A stretch of DNA of 64,000 nt from Stenotrophomonas maltophilia. GTDB taxonomy: Bacteria; Pseudomonadota; Gammaproteobacteria; Xanthomonadales; Xanthomonadaceae. The notes beneath the pieces were generated by a model. It had not been told where the DNA came from. It did no database searches and saw only the letters and a program-made list of their open reading frames with translations. Positions 7,825 to 17,567 of this stretch are shown here, one piece after another. The first letter of the stretch is position 1; every line of letters begins with the position of its first letter. Made by a program: the position numbers and the translations under genes. The DNA lies in contig FOZF01000001.1 in the NCBI GenBank assembly GCA_900113425.1, forward strand, positions 1,943,283-2,007,282, read 5' to 3'.

Positions 7825-8730
7825 TTACAGCGCCCAGATTCCTGCAATCACCGCCGCCACCAGGCCCCACTTGATGACCTGGTAGGCCACCACGCTGCGT
7901 TCGCGCAGCGCCTTGGCCTTCAGGCGCACCTTGTACAGGCTGCCGAATGCCTTGTTGACACCCCCGGTCGGATCACCCGGCAGGTTCGGCGAGGCGCCGC
8001 CGGCCAGCAGCGTGGCAGCGACCGCGCGGTTGAACAGGGCCGGCAGGCCGAGGCGCAGCGGGCGCGCGATGTCGCAGAACAGGATCACGCGGTCCTGCTC
8101 GGTCTCGTTGTGCGCGTGATGGATGTAGGTTTCGTCGAACATCATCCACTCGCCGTCGCGCCAGCTCTTCCGGATGCCGTCCACTTCGATGTAGCAGGCA
8201 TCATCGTTGGGGGTGCTCAGGCCCAGGTGCAGGCGCAGCGAACCGGCGAACGGATCGCGGTGCGGACGCAGTTCGCTGCCCGGCGGCAGCTGCGCGAACA
8301 TCGCTGCGCGCACATCCGGAATCGACTCGATCAGGGCCACGGTCTTCGGGCACAGCGTCTTCGCCGACGGGTGCGAGGGGCCGTACCAGCGCAGGTAGAA
8401 GCGCTTCCAGCCACGGCGGAAGAACGAGTTGAAGCCCGCATCGTTGAAACTGCTGGACGCAGCGATCTTCTGCGCATCGCGCAGCGCCAGCGCCTCGTCA
8501 CGGATCATCTGCCAGTTCTGGCGCAGGGGTTCCAGCTGCGGAAACTCCTTGCCCGGGTCCAGAAACGGCGTGGTCGGCACCTTCGAGAACATGTACATGA
8601 CCACGTTGATCGGCGCCATGAAACTGGAGTGGTCCAGCAGCTGGCGCGACCAGCGTGCGCGGACCTTGCCACGGAAGTGGATGTACAGCACGCAGGCCAC
8701 GAACAGCACTGCCAGTACGATCTTGGTCAT
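7825..8730 (-). CDS. lpxO: Lipid A hydroxylase LpxO-like (Asp/Asn beta-hydroxylase fold)
   Basis: A 301-residue membrane-anchored Fe(II)/2-oxoglutarate dioxygenase. The ATG at 8730 has GGAGGAAAG upstream and starts an N-terminal membrane helix (KIVLAVLFVACVLYIHF). The iron ligands lie in LRPHRDPFAGSLRLHLGL and FDETYIHHAHNETEQDRVI, with the Arg after it expected to bind 2-oxoglutarate. A second hydrophobic segment ends the protein (YQVIKWGLVAAVIAGIWAL). LpxO 2-hydroxylates a secondary acyl chain of lipid A. Close paralogues of unknown substrate exist, so the symbol is likely rather than certain. The neighbour at 9178 is a kinase-like protein. Confidence 0.82.
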   Translation of the reverse strand: MTKIVLAVLFVACVLYIHFRGKVRARWSRQLLDHSSFMAPINVVMYMFSKVPTTPFLDPGKEFPQLEPLRQNWQMIRDEALALRDAQKIAASSSFNDAGFNSFFRRGWKRFYLRWYGPSHPSAKTLCPKTVALIESIPDVRAAMFAQLPPGSELRPHRDPFAGSLRLHLGLSTPNDDACYIEVDGIRKSWRDGEWMMFDETYIHHAHNETEQDRVILFCDIARPLRLGLPALFNRAVAATLLAGGASPNLPGDPTGGVNKAFGSLYKVRLKAKALRERSVVAYQVIKWGLVAAVIAGIWAL

Positions 8731-9177
8731 CAAAAACTTTCCTCCGGCGGCAGCCGGAACGGCAATCAGGGGGCGATGCACGGCGCAGGCGGCCGGCATC
8801 GGTGGCAACGCGGCAGGGGACGGGGACGTGCCGGAACGGGGCGGCCGCCGATGTCGCGGATTAACAGCTTATGGTCGGCAGGCCGTGCGTCGGGGTCAAG
8901 CCGGACGTGCGCCATGTTCAGCGGCGCTTGGCTGAACGGGCGGATTTCTTCTTCAACCTATTGATTTTAAATGCCCCGGACCGACAAGTGAGACGAAATT
9001 GTCCGACCCTGCGCGACGAACTGTTCCAGCCACGGCCCCGACATTTCTCCGACAGAACGTGGATTAGCGAACTTGCCGGTACTAAAATTGGCTTAACGAA
9101 AGTTTAGCCAGTTTCCCCCGCCTCACCGGTTCGCTTGACGCTCCAGCGCCACCCACCGGGTCGTCCGAGACCCCGCC
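8731..9177. other. 447-bp intergenic region between lpxO and the kinase-like gene
   Basis: No convincing coding sequence. The half near lpxO is GC-rich; the half from about 8950 to 9110 is clearly AT-richer and probably holds the promoter of the rightward gene. The only ordered element I see is the inverted repeat at 9090-9109. I could not identify confident -35/-10 boxes. Confidence 0.6.
9090..9109. promoter_or_regulatory. Inverted repeat upstream of the kinase-like gene
   Basis: GGCTTAAC-gaaa-GTTTAGCC: 8-bp arms with one mismatch, centred about 78 bases before the start codon at 9178, in the AT-rich stretch. It could be an operator or an mRNA hairpin. Confidence 0.35.
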
Positions 9178-9837
9178 ATGCCCCTTCCTGCTTCCCCCTG
9201 CCAGACCTGCGGCGATGACGCCGCCACGCCCCTGCTGCTCAAGCGTGGCGAACGCCTGCTGGCCCCCGATGTCTACCGCACCTGCCTGGATGGCCGCGAG
9301 GCCGTCATCAAGGACTACTCCCGCTATCGCGGCACGCCGCTGTCGCTGGTCGCACGCCTGATGGTGCGCCGTGAAGCGCGCATGCTGCAGCGCCTGGGCG
9401 GCTGGAAGCACGCGCCGGCCCTGCTGGGAACACTGGGAGGCCTGGCACTGGGCATGGAGTTCATTCCCGGCCAGACCCTCAGCAGCGCCCAGGCAGTCGG
9501 CAACGAAGTGTTCGAGCAGCTGCAGCACGCACTCAGCCGCCTGCATGCGGCCGGCATCACCCATAACGATCTGCATGGCACCAACGTGGTGGTCAGCGGT
9601 GGCGTGCCGGTGCTGCTGGACTTCACCTCGGCCTGGCGCGCGCCGCGCTGGCTGCGCCGCAATCCGCTGACCCGGCAGATGCGCCGCAGCGACATGAAGA
9701 ACCTGCTGAAGATCCGCCAGCGCGTGACCGGGCAGGCGCCCAGCGCCACCCAGGCCGCCCTGGTGGCCGATCCCGGCTGGGTGGCCGCAGTGCGCCAGGG
9801 CTGGAAGCGGTTCTACACATGGGCCAAGCGCCGGTAA
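9178..9837 (+). CDS. Kinase-fold protein of the LPS/Kdo-kinase or RIO-like type
   Basis: A 219-residue single-domain protein. The N-terminus has a CxxC pair (Cys8, Cys11). Kinase signatures are a lysine in VIKDY (beta3), the catalytic loop ITHNDLHGTN with Asp131, and VLLDFTSA with metal-binding Asp148 in place of DFG. Small kinases of this group phosphorylate sugars of the LPS inner core (Kdo kinase, WaaP) or are unassigned. The divergent neighbour is an LpxO-like lipid A hydroxylase, which supports an LPS role but does not prove it. There is no signal peptide or membrane segment. The start has only a weak GAGA ribosome site. Confidence 0.75.
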   Translation: MPLPASPCQTCGDDAATPLLLKRGERLLAPDVYRTCLDGREAVIKDYSRYRGTPLSLVARLMVRREARMLQRLGGWKHAPALLGTLGGLALGMEFIPGQTLSSAQAVGNEVFEQLQHALSRLHAAGITHNDLHGTNVVVSGGVPVLLDFTSAWRAPRWLRRNPLTRQMRRSDMKNLLKIRQRVTGQAPSATQAALVADPGWVAAVRQGWKRFYTWAKRR

Positions 9838-9863
9838 CTGCTTCTGCAGGGCCGGGCGCGGCG

Positions 9864-10685
<822 letters not shown>

Positions 10686-10734
10686 CTAGACTCGCCGGCC
10701 TGTCGATCCGGCAGGACAACCCAGGGGTATCGCG

Positions 10735-11169
10735 ATGACGCAGGACACCGAATGGACACCCGTTTCGCAGGACACCTGCGATCAGGTCGCCGGGCCGTTC
10801 TATCACGGCACCCGGGCCGACTTGGCCACGGGCGATCTGCTGGTTGCCGGCTACGGGTCCAACTATCGCGATGGCGTGGTGATGAACCACATCTACTTCA
10901 CCACGATTGCCAAGGGCGCCGGGCTGGCCGCGGAGATGGCCCGGGGCGAGGGGCGGCCGCGGGTGTACGTGGTGGCACCGACCGGGCCGTTCGAAGACGA
11001 CCCGAACGTCACCAACAAGAAGTTTCCCGGGAACCCGACACGGTCGTATCGCAGTGCACAGCCGTTGCGGATTGTCGGTGAGATCACCGAGTGGGAACCC
11101 TACGATGCGGACTTCATCCGGCAGTTGAGGGAATTCGTCGCGTCGGGGAGTGGCGAGATCATCAACTGA
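10735..11169 (+). CDS. arr: NAD(+)-rifampin ADP-ribosyltransferase
   Basis: A 144-residue enzyme of the Arr family, which inactivates rifamycins by ADP-ribosylation with NAD. The full conserved set is present: FYHGT with His24, NHIYFTT with Tyr54, YVVAPTGPFEDDPNVTNKKF with Asp88/89 and FPGNPTRSYRS, then LRIVGEITEWEPYD. These match the His-Tyr-Asp active-site triad of the family. Length is normal, so it should be functional. The start has a modest AGGGG site. No integrase or attC-like sequence is adjacent, so it looks chromosomal rather than a gene cassette. Its stop is 4 bases from the end of the convergent DUF4279 gene. Confidence 0.95.
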   Translation: MTQDTEWTPVSQDTCDQVAGPFYHGTRADLATGDLLVAGYGSNYRDGVVMNHIYFTTIAKGAGLAAEMARGEGRPRVYVVAPTGPFEDDPNVTNKKFPGNPTRSYRSAQPLRIVGEITEWEPYDADFIRQLREFVASGSGEIIN

Positions 11170-11173
11170 TGGG

Positions 11174-11608
11174 CTATCGGCGCTGAGCGTTGCGCACATC
11201 TTCATCGGCATCGTAGATGTCAAGGCCGAGCTCGATGCCGCGCTCTCCCAGGGCGAGCAGGACCTTGGGCGAAAGCGAGACACCGTCATTGCTGCTGCCC
11301 ATGAAAAGGCCGCAGAACAGGTCAGGCCGGAACCGTGCCAGCGACTTCCATATGGCGGGATCTCCGGTGAGCTGATCAAGGATCTCAAAAATCTGAGCCT
11401 CCAGATCTTCAGGCTCACGACGCATCGCGGCCATTCGCCAGCTTCCGGTCCTGGCGATACGCACGACGCCCGAGTGGCTGCCTGCAAGTTCCTGGCCCTT
11501 GTGATGCGAGGCGGTTGCAGCCGCCCCCAGCAGGGCACTGATCTCGTCCGGCAGAAGGTCGTCGCCGAAAAATCGAAGCGTTACCAGGGAATGATCGAAT
11601 GCTGCCAT
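11174..11608 (-). CDS. DUF4279 family protein
   Basis: A 144-residue soluble protein. The N-terminal signature VTLRFFGDDLLPDEISALLG followed by HHKG and a WRM motif is typical of DUF4279, a family of unknown function common in accessory regions and sometimes linked to contact-dependent toxin immunity. The C-terminal half has LFCGLFMGSSNDGVSLSP and LLALGERGIELGLDIYD, also conserved. It is convergent with arr and separated from it by 4 bases. No partner toxin is visible. Confidence 0.8.
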   Translation of the reverse strand: MAAFDHSLVTLRFFGDDLLPDEISALLGAAATASHHKGQELAGSHSGVVRIARTGSWRMAAMRREPEDLEAQIFEILDQLTGDPAIWKSLARFRPDLFCGLFMGSSNDGVSLSPKVLLALGERGIELGLDIYDADEDVRNAQRR

Positions 11609-11712
11609 TGAAGTCGGGTCGTCCTTTCGGAATGTCTTTCAGCATGCGCGTCCCGTCGATGTCAGCCTTGATCGGACCTGCGCGATTGCCCAGTGCTTGG
11701 CACGCCTGTCCA

Positions 11713-12315
11713 TCAACGCGCGGGCTGCGTCTGTAGTGCACTTGGCCCCCGGCGCAGCAGGTACAGCGCGACCAGGAAGGGCCACAGGGAGTTGATGGAA
11801 GAGAACAGGCGCTGGGTGAGTCCCCTGAAGCCCTGCGGATCCGCGTCCACCAGGTTCAACCATAGATACACCACTGCCGCGATGCTCACGACGGCAGTCA
11901 CGGCATAGGCCCTTCGGTTGGCCGACCAGGCCCTCAGTTCGATATGCGACATCGCCGGTGCAATGATGTTCGCGATACCGATGGCGTAGAAGCCGTGCAT
12001 CGGATGTCCCATGGGCCAGAGTCCGTTGGTCAACATGGACACGCCAAAGATCATCCAGCAGGTGGCACCCACGGCGATCCGGCGACCGGATTCCCGCCAC
12101 AGCGCAATGGCAAACAGCACGAACCCCAGCCCGGAGCCGATGGTGGCGATCCGCCCACACAGGCTTGCGAGCGCGGGTGCCTGCAGCAGCTCGCTGGCGT
12201 GCTGTGCAAGCGGGTTGTAACCGGGGGCGAGCATCGCCGCAACGGTGGTCCAGAACAGGAACCATGGCAGGGGTATCAGACCCGCGAAAAGAAGAGGTCG
12301 ACTGTGGCGCAACAT
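11713..12315 (-). CDS. DUF998-like polytopic membrane protein
   Basis: A 200-residue protein with about six hydrophobic segments. The ATG at 12315 is chosen because AAGGA lies upstream and it gives a compact start followed by helix 1 (LLFAGLIPLPWFLFWTTVAAML). A loop PGYNPLAQHASELLQ precedes helix 2, as in DUF998 proteins. Later segments include WMIFGVSMLTNGLWPMGHPMHG and LWPFLVALYLL. Function is unknown. It is in an accessory block between ubiK and comM. Confidence 0.7.
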   Translation of the reverse strand: MLRHSRPLLFAGLIPLPWFLFWTTVAAMLAPGYNPLAQHASELLQAPALASLCGRIATIGSGLGFVLFAIALWRESGRRIAVGATCWMIFGVSMLTNGLWPMGHPMHGFYAIGIANIIAPAMSHIELRAWSANRRAYAVTAVVSIAAVVYLWLNLVDADPQGFRGLTQRLFSSINSLWPFLVALYLLRRGPSALQTQPAR

Positions 12316-12787
12316 CTGCAATGATCCTTGTCGGGGTCTACGGGGGGCGGCCAATCCATTCAAACACCACCGCCTTCTCGTACTGCGGGCAGCCACGTCC
12401 CAGTGCCTGCCGCAGCAGTCAGACTCGGCGTGGCGCGCTGGACGGTCAATAGGTGGAAAGTCACTCGCACCTTCGCAGACGCGCGCCGCACGCTGTCGCA
12501 ATCGACGTACTCGTCTCCCTCCAACAGACGAATTTGACGGGGCCGTCGCAGAAGTACCGAAAGCCCCGCCGTTCCCCACAACGGCAGGTAATTGTTGCCC
12601 GGCCACCGTGCATCGGTGGCCGGGTCTCGAAAACCCGCCATTGTGATGAAGTCTCCGCCTGCCGGCTATGGCGGGCGGTTCGTGGGAGCCTCGTGCCCGC
12701 CGGCCCAACACAACCCGGGTTTCGAGCCACGCATCGTCCGCCCCCCTACCGGTGGCAGCTTATGCCCGCCCGTGCCGGCGCATTCCC
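12316..12787. other. 472-bp non-coding region with structured element
   Basis: No reading frame here is convincing; several short frames on both strands are Arg/Pro-rich and lack ribosome sites. The right half holds the structured element at 12598-12729. The left part (12316-12590) shows nothing I can name. Confidence 0.6.
12598..12729. repeat. Structured element with nested inverted repeats
   Basis: It begins with a perfect 11-bp hairpin, CCCGGCCACCG-tgcat-CGGTGGCCGGG (12598-12624). A second pair encloses the rest: tctcgaaaacccg near 12626-12637 against cgggtttcgag at 12715-12725. Between them lie GC-rich self-complementary segments (CCGCC...GGCGG, CCCGCCGGCCC). There is no T-run for a terminator. 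It looks like a mobile repeat or a structured RNA; I could not assign a family. Confidence 0.5.
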
Positions 12788-15781
12788 TCAGTAGTCGTAG
12801 CTCACGCTGACGCGCAGCGAGCGCGGTGCCTGCCGCACCGTCGCTGCGCCGTACAGCGGGTCCGGCTGCCCCGGATCCAACTCGGAGTACGGTGATTTCC
12901 ACAACGCCACCTGGCTGTTGAATACGTTGAACACATCCAGGTTGAAGCCCAGCCGCCCAGCCGCCACCGAAGGCCGGTAGGAGACTCCCAGATCCAGCTG
13001 TTTCAGCCAGGGCAGCCGCCCCTGGCTGCCCGGAGGCGCGGGCTGGCCGTTGTAGAAGTGGTAGGCAATGCCGTAGCCGGAGGGGTCTTCGAAGTTCGGG
13101 CCATACGAACCCAATGCGCTGAAGGGCGCGCCGGAAATCACCTTGAGGTTGGCCGAGACCAGCCATTCCGGCGTCAACTGGTAGTAACCGTGCAGCTTGA
13201 ACTGGTGGGTGTGGTCGTTGCTCTGCGGCCCGTTGGTGTGCTCCATCAGCTGCGCGTAGTCCCAGGCCTGCGTGGTCGACACCGCCGTCTGGCCGATGCC
13301 CGACAGCAGCTGGCCTTCGGTGGTGCCGTAGCTGCGCGACCAGGTGTAGTCCGCCCGGCCATACCAGCGGCCATCAAACGGGTGCTCCAGCGACAGGTTC
13401 ACCGCGTAGTAGTTGCGCTTGAACCGGGGGAAGCCCATCTCGGCATTGGTCAGCGGCACGCTTACGTAGTTGCCGCTGGTATCGACCAGATTGAAGGTGT
13501 TCGCGCGGCCAGGATTGATCAACCAGCAACTGACCGGATTGCTGTCCTTGGTGACGTCATACCCCAGGCTGTCGGCCTTGGCCAGCACCGCGCCGATATC
13601 GCAGTAGTCATCCACGCCGCTGCGCAGCACCCGATAGGTCGCCTTCGCGCCGTACACCCAGTTCTGGCCGAGCGCCCTGCTGAAGCCCAGGATGAACTCG
13701 TCCTGGTAGGACGGCTCGATGCCGGAGGTCGCCACCGTCTTCGGATCGGGCAGCACGCCGTAGTAGTTGTTGGCCGACACCGCGCCGGAGAACGCGGTGA
13801 GGTCGGTCGGATAGCCGTTGCTGTCGATGCCGCCATAGGTGTAGTACGTCGAGGTGGCGAGCGTCGCACCCGCCGCATTGAATGCCGGGTTGAGCGGCAG
13901 CGCGAGGTAGTAGCGACCCACGTTGCCGAACACCTTGAAGCGCCCGTCGCCGTCGACGTCCCAGCTGAAGCCCAGCCGCGGCGCCCACTGCCCGCTGGTC
14001 TGCTTGATGTAGGCGTCGCCATCGCGGTTGTAGTTGGTGAACTGATCCAGGCGCAGGCCCAGGTTCAACAGCAGGCGGTCGGTCACCTGCCAGTTGTCCT
14101 CGATGTACTGCGCCCGCTGCGAGGCGCGTACCGACGCCAGCGCGCTGTAGATGTACTGGCGCACGTAATAGCCGTCCTCACCATTGCGGATGCCGCCGGT
14201 GGCAGGCACGCCCAGGCCGGTATTGATGGGCACGTTCGGGTTGGACTGGCCATAGATCCAGTAGTAACCGTCGGCGGAGGCCACCGAGCCACGGTTGAGC
14301 GCACGGGCATTCTGGTTGTCGATGCCGACCGTGATGCTGTGGTTGCCCCATCTGTAGTTCGCATCCAGGCGCAGGTTGTTGGTGCGGTTGCCGCGATCCG
14401 GGTTGACCAGCAGCGACGTGGTCTGCGCATTGGTGATCGGCGTACCACCGTTCAGCGCCGGATTCTGCAGCGTGGCGCTGCTGATATAGGTCAGGCTGCC
14501 GTCGTAGGCCGGGTTGCCGATGTAGTCATCGGTACGCATTTCGCCGTACTGCGCGCTGACGGTGAGCCGGTCGGTCAGGTAGCCGGTGTACTTGGCCGTC
14601 CACAGGTTGCCGCCGGTCTTGGTGGTGTCTTCCTTGCCACGCTGCGCACCGCGGGTGAGCGTGTCGTAGTCGTAAGCGAAGCTATCGCCCCGGAAGACAT
14701 TGCGGCTGGAGGCTCCGGTCAGCTCCAGCAGGTGGTTGTCGGTGATGTTCCAGTCCAGCTTGGCGTACCAGCGCGGGCGATCGTACTCATAGCGGGAGTA
14801 GGCATTGGTCGCCTCCACGTTCTTGACGTCGGTGCCCTCACGGCGCTCAAGCTCGTACGAGCCGAAGAAGAACAGCCGGTCTTCCAGCAGCGGGCCACCG
14901 GCGTAGATGCTCTGCGTGGTCACCCACTCGCGGTCTTGGCTTTCCGGTGAATACAGCGCGCCGTTGCCCGGGTAACGTACATCATCCTTGTCCGAGCGCG
15001 TGGACGCTGGTTCCCAGGTGACCTGGCCACCGAATCGCCACTGATTGGTGCCGCGCTTTCCGACCGCATTGATGACGCCGCCATCGGAACGTCCGTACTT
15101 GGCGCTGTAGCCGCCGGTGTAGATTTCCTGCTGGTCGATGCTGCCATACGGCAGCGTGAGGCCGCCCAGACCGCGCAGTGGATCAGTGCTGTTGAAGCCA
15201 TTGATGTAATAGGCGTTCTCGGCAGCGGACGAGCCGCCGAAGCTCACCAGCTGTGCACCGGTCGGGCCGACATAGGTGCCATTGCCACTGTTGCCGTTGA
15301 TCCCGGGCGCAAGCTGCGCGATCGCCTCGGCGGAGCGGCCCAGGGGCAGGCGCTGCAGCTGCTCGGCCGTGATCACCGTGCGCGAGTCCACACTGCTGAC
15401 ATCGATCGCCGCCGCGGCCCGGTCGGCGCTGACCTGCACGCCGTCCAGCCGGGTGACCTCAGCGAAGGACACCTCGGTACTGGCGCCTACCGTCAGCGAG
15501 ATGCCCTCGCGGGTCTGCAGCACGTTCCCTTCGGCGTCGCGTGCTTCCACCACGTAGCGGCCCAGCGGCAGCTGGCCGACGGTAAAGCGGCCTCGCCCAT
15601 CGACCGTCACCTCGCGGGTAAGGCCGGTATCGCTGCGAACGAAGATGCGCTGGGCGGTGGCCGGCGCCTGTCCGGCGATCGCGCCGGTGGTGGACTGTGC
15701 ATGAAGTGTGGGAGACGCGGTGGCAAGCAACACCGCCAACGCCAGCAATCGCGGGCGCAGTGAAGAACGAGCTGTCGTCAT
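12788..15781 (-). CDS. Oar-type TonB-dependent outer membrane receptor
   Basis: A 997-residue receptor. The ATG at 15781 starts a signal peptide (LRPRLLALAVLLATASPTLHAQ). Residues ~30-110 form a carboxypeptidase-regulatory-like beta-sandwich (GRFTVGQLPLGRYVVEARDAEG). The plug domain (~115-250) includes FGGSSAAENAYYINGFN and GYSAKYGRSDGGVINAVGKRG. The rest is the beta-barrel, ending SLRVSVSYDY with a terminal aromatic as needed for Bam assembly. Oar-like receptors in Xanthomonadaceae take up complex substrates, but nothing beside it defines one. It is divergent from comM. Confidence 0.92.
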   Translation of the reverse strand: MTTARSSLRPRLLALAVLLATASPTLHAQSTTGAIAGQAPATAQRIFVRSDTGLTREVTVDGRGRFTVGQLPLGRYVVEARDAEGNVLQTREGISLTVGASTEVSFAEVTRLDGVQVSADRAAAAIDVSSVDSRTVITAEQLQRLPLGRSAEAIAQLAPGINGNSGNGTYVGPTGAQLVSFGGSSAAENAYYINGFNSTDPLRGLGGLTLPYGSIDQQEIYTGGYSAKYGRSDGGVINAVGKRGTNQWRFGGQVTWEPASTRSDKDDVRYPGNGALYSPESQDREWVTTQSIYAGGPLLEDRLFFFGSYELERREGTDVKNVEATNAYSRYEYDRPRWYAKLDWNITDNHLLELTGASSRNVFRGDSFAYDYDTLTRGAQRGKEDTTKTGGNLWTAKYTGYLTDRLTVSAQYGEMRTDDYIGNPAYDGSLTYISSATLQNPALNGGTPITNAQTTSLLVNPDRGNRTNNLRLDANYRWGNHSITVGIDNQNARALNRGSVASADGYYWIYGQSNPNVPINTGLGVPATGGIRNGEDGYYVRQYIYSALASVRASQRAQYIEDNWQVTDRLLLNLGLRLDQFTNYNRDGDAYIKQTSGQWAPRLGFSWDVDGDGRFKVFGNVGRYYLALPLNPAFNAAGATLATSTYYTYGGIDSNGYPTDLTAFSGAVSANNYYGVLPDPKTVATSGIEPSYQDEFILGFSRALGQNWVYGAKATYRVLRSGVDDYCDIGAVLAKADSLGYDVTKDSNPVSCWLINPGRANTFNLVDTSGNYVSVPLTNAEMGFPRFKRNYYAVNLSLEHPFDGRWYGRADYTWSRSYGTTEGQLLSGIGQTAVSTTQAWDYAQLMEHTNGPQSNDHTHQFKLHGYYQLTPEWLVSANLKVISGAPFSALGSYGPNFEDPSGYGIAYHFYNGQPAPPGSQGRLPWLKQLDLGVSYRPSVAAGRLGFNLDVFNVFNSQVALWKSPYSELDPGQPDPLYGAATVRQAPRSLRVSVSYDY

Positions 15782-16054
15782 CGTGGGTTGTACGGGTAGT
15801 GGGGGAAGCAATGCCAGCGCGCCGCAATCGGTGGACCAGACATCGCACATTCATTAACCCCGCCCGCGCCCCAATGCAGAAATGCTCAGTGGTTATCTGC
15901 TTTTGGCCGACGGTCATACCCACCCGCGAGCGTGCCCGATGCACCACCCGCCTCGTGCCACGCAGCAAAACCCTAGGCGCCTGGCCGGCAATGCCTGATG
16001 GCGACGGGCAGAGTGACGGCCGCACCATCAAGCCTCTCTCTGCAGGAAGCACAC

Positions 16055-17560
16055 ATGAGCCTGGCCCTGGTCTACAGCCGTGCCCGCGCCGGGGTCGAGG
16101 CCCCGCTGGTGCGGGTGGAAGTACACCTTTCCGGTGGCCTGCCCGCCACCCAGATCGTCGGTCTGGCCGAAACCAGCGTGCGCGAGTCACGCGAACGCGT
16201 ACGTGCAGCGCTGCTCTGCGCGCGCTTTGATTTCCCGCAACGGCGCATCACCCTGAACCTGGCGCCCGCCGACCTGCCCAAGGAAGGCGGGCGTTACGAT
16301 CTGGCCATCGCTCTGGGCATTCTTGCCGCCAGTGGCCAGATCCCGCCGCAGTCGCTGCTGCCGTACGAGTTCCTGGGCGAGCTGGGCCTGACCGGCGAGC
16401 TGCGCCCGGTTGCAGGCGCGCTGCCCGCCGCCATCGCGGCGGCCGAAGCGGGCCGCATCCTGGTGGTCCCACCGGGGAATGCGGCCGAATCGGCGCTGGC
16501 CGAACACGCCGACGTGCGCGTGGCCCGCACGTTGCTGGAGTGCTGCGCCGGGGTGGGCAATCCGCGCCTGTTGCCACGGGTTGAGCGGGTGGACACCACG
16601 CCCCTGCCGCTGCCGGATCTGGCCGATGTGCGCGGGCAGGTGCATGCACGGCGCGCGCTGGAGGTGGCTGCGGCCGGCGGGCACCATCTGCTGCTGATCG
16701 GCAGCCCCGGTTGTGGCAAGACCCTGCTTGCTTCACGCCTTCCCGGGCTGCTGCCGGCGTCCACCGAGATCGATGCGTTGCAGCTGGCGGCTATCGCCTC
16801 GGTCAGCGGCGAAGGACTGGACCCGAAGCGGTGGCGGCAACGACCGTTCCGCGCGCCACACCACAGCGCCAGCGCTGCGGCACTGGTGGGCGGCGGCAAT
16901 CCGCCCTGCCCCGGCGAGATATCACTGGCGCACCATGGGGTGCTGTTCCTGGACGAACTTCCCGAGTGGAACCGCAGCGCGCTGGAGACCCTGCGCGAGC
17001 CGCTGGAATCGGGCCACATCCGCATCGCCCGCGCTGCACGCAGCATGATGTTTCCGGCACGGTTCCAGCTGGTCGCGGCGATGAACCCCTGCCCCTGCGG
17101 TTGGGCCGGCGACCGCAGCAACCGTTGCCTGTGCACCGATGAGCGGATCACCCGCTATCGCGCCCGTGTCTCCGGCCCGTTGCTGGACCGCATCGACCTG
17201 CACATCACGGTGACGCGCATGGATGCGGTGGAGCTGCGCGAGAGCACGCCGCTGGGCGAGCCCAGTGATGCGGTGCGCGGACGGGTGGAGGCTGCGCATG
17301 CGCGGCAGCAGATGCGCGGGGGACTCAATGCGCATCTGCCGCCCGCTGCGCTGCGCGCGTGCACGCGACTGGGCGAGGCCGACCAGGATCTTCTGGAGCA
17401 CGCCATCGAGCGCCTGCAACTGTCAGCGCGCGCGATGCATCGCATTCTGCGCGTGGCACGCACGATTGCCGACCTGGCCGGGTGCGAGGACATCCAGACC
17501 GCACATCTGGCCGAGGCGATTGGCTATCGGCAGCTGGATCGGGGGAAGGCGAGCCAATGA
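16055..17560 (+). CDS. comM: YifB/ComM AAA+ ATPase, natural transformation helicase
   Basis: A 501-residue protein. The ATG at 16055 is chosen because AGGAA lies 7 bases upstream and MSLALVYSRARAGVEAP is the family start. The N-terminal domain (1-170) has GLPATQIVGLAETSVRESRERV and a Lon-S5-like fold. The Mg-chelatase AAA+ core has Walker A IGSPGCGKTLLASRLPG, Walker B GVLFLDELPEW and the zinc-binding NPCPCGW...CLC cluster. ComM is a hexameric helicase that promotes branch migration when transformed DNA is integrated. Full length suggests an active transformation pathway. Confidence 0.96.
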   Translation: MSLALVYSRARAGVEAPLVRVEVHLSGGLPATQIVGLAETSVRESRERVRAALLCARFDFPQRRITLNLAPADLPKEGGRYDLAIALGILAASGQIPPQSLLPYEFLGELGLTGELRPVAGALPAAIAAAEAGRILVVPPGNAAESALAEHADVRVARTLLECCAGVGNPRLLPRVERVDTTPLPLPDLADVRGQVHARRALEVAAAGGHHLLLIGSPGCGKTLLASRLPGLLPASTEIDALQLAAIASVSGEGLDPKRWRQRPFRAPHHSASAAALVGGGNPPCPGEISLAHHGVLFLDELPEWNRSALETLREPLESGHIRIARAARSMMFPARFQLVAAMNPCPCGWAGDRSNRCLCTDERITRYRARVSGPLLDRIDLHITVTRMDAVELRESTPLGEPSDAVRGRVEAAHARQQMRGGLNAHLPPAALRACTRLGEADQDLLEHAIERLQLSARAMHRILRVARTIADLAGCEDIQTAHLAEAIGYRQLDRGKASQ

Positions 17561-17567
17561 TGCTGGG

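Noticed and set aside
10735..11169. arr as an integron gene cassette
   Set aside because: No integrase, no attC-like core sites and no neighbouring cassettes were seen; the adjacent hairpins do not have attC layout.
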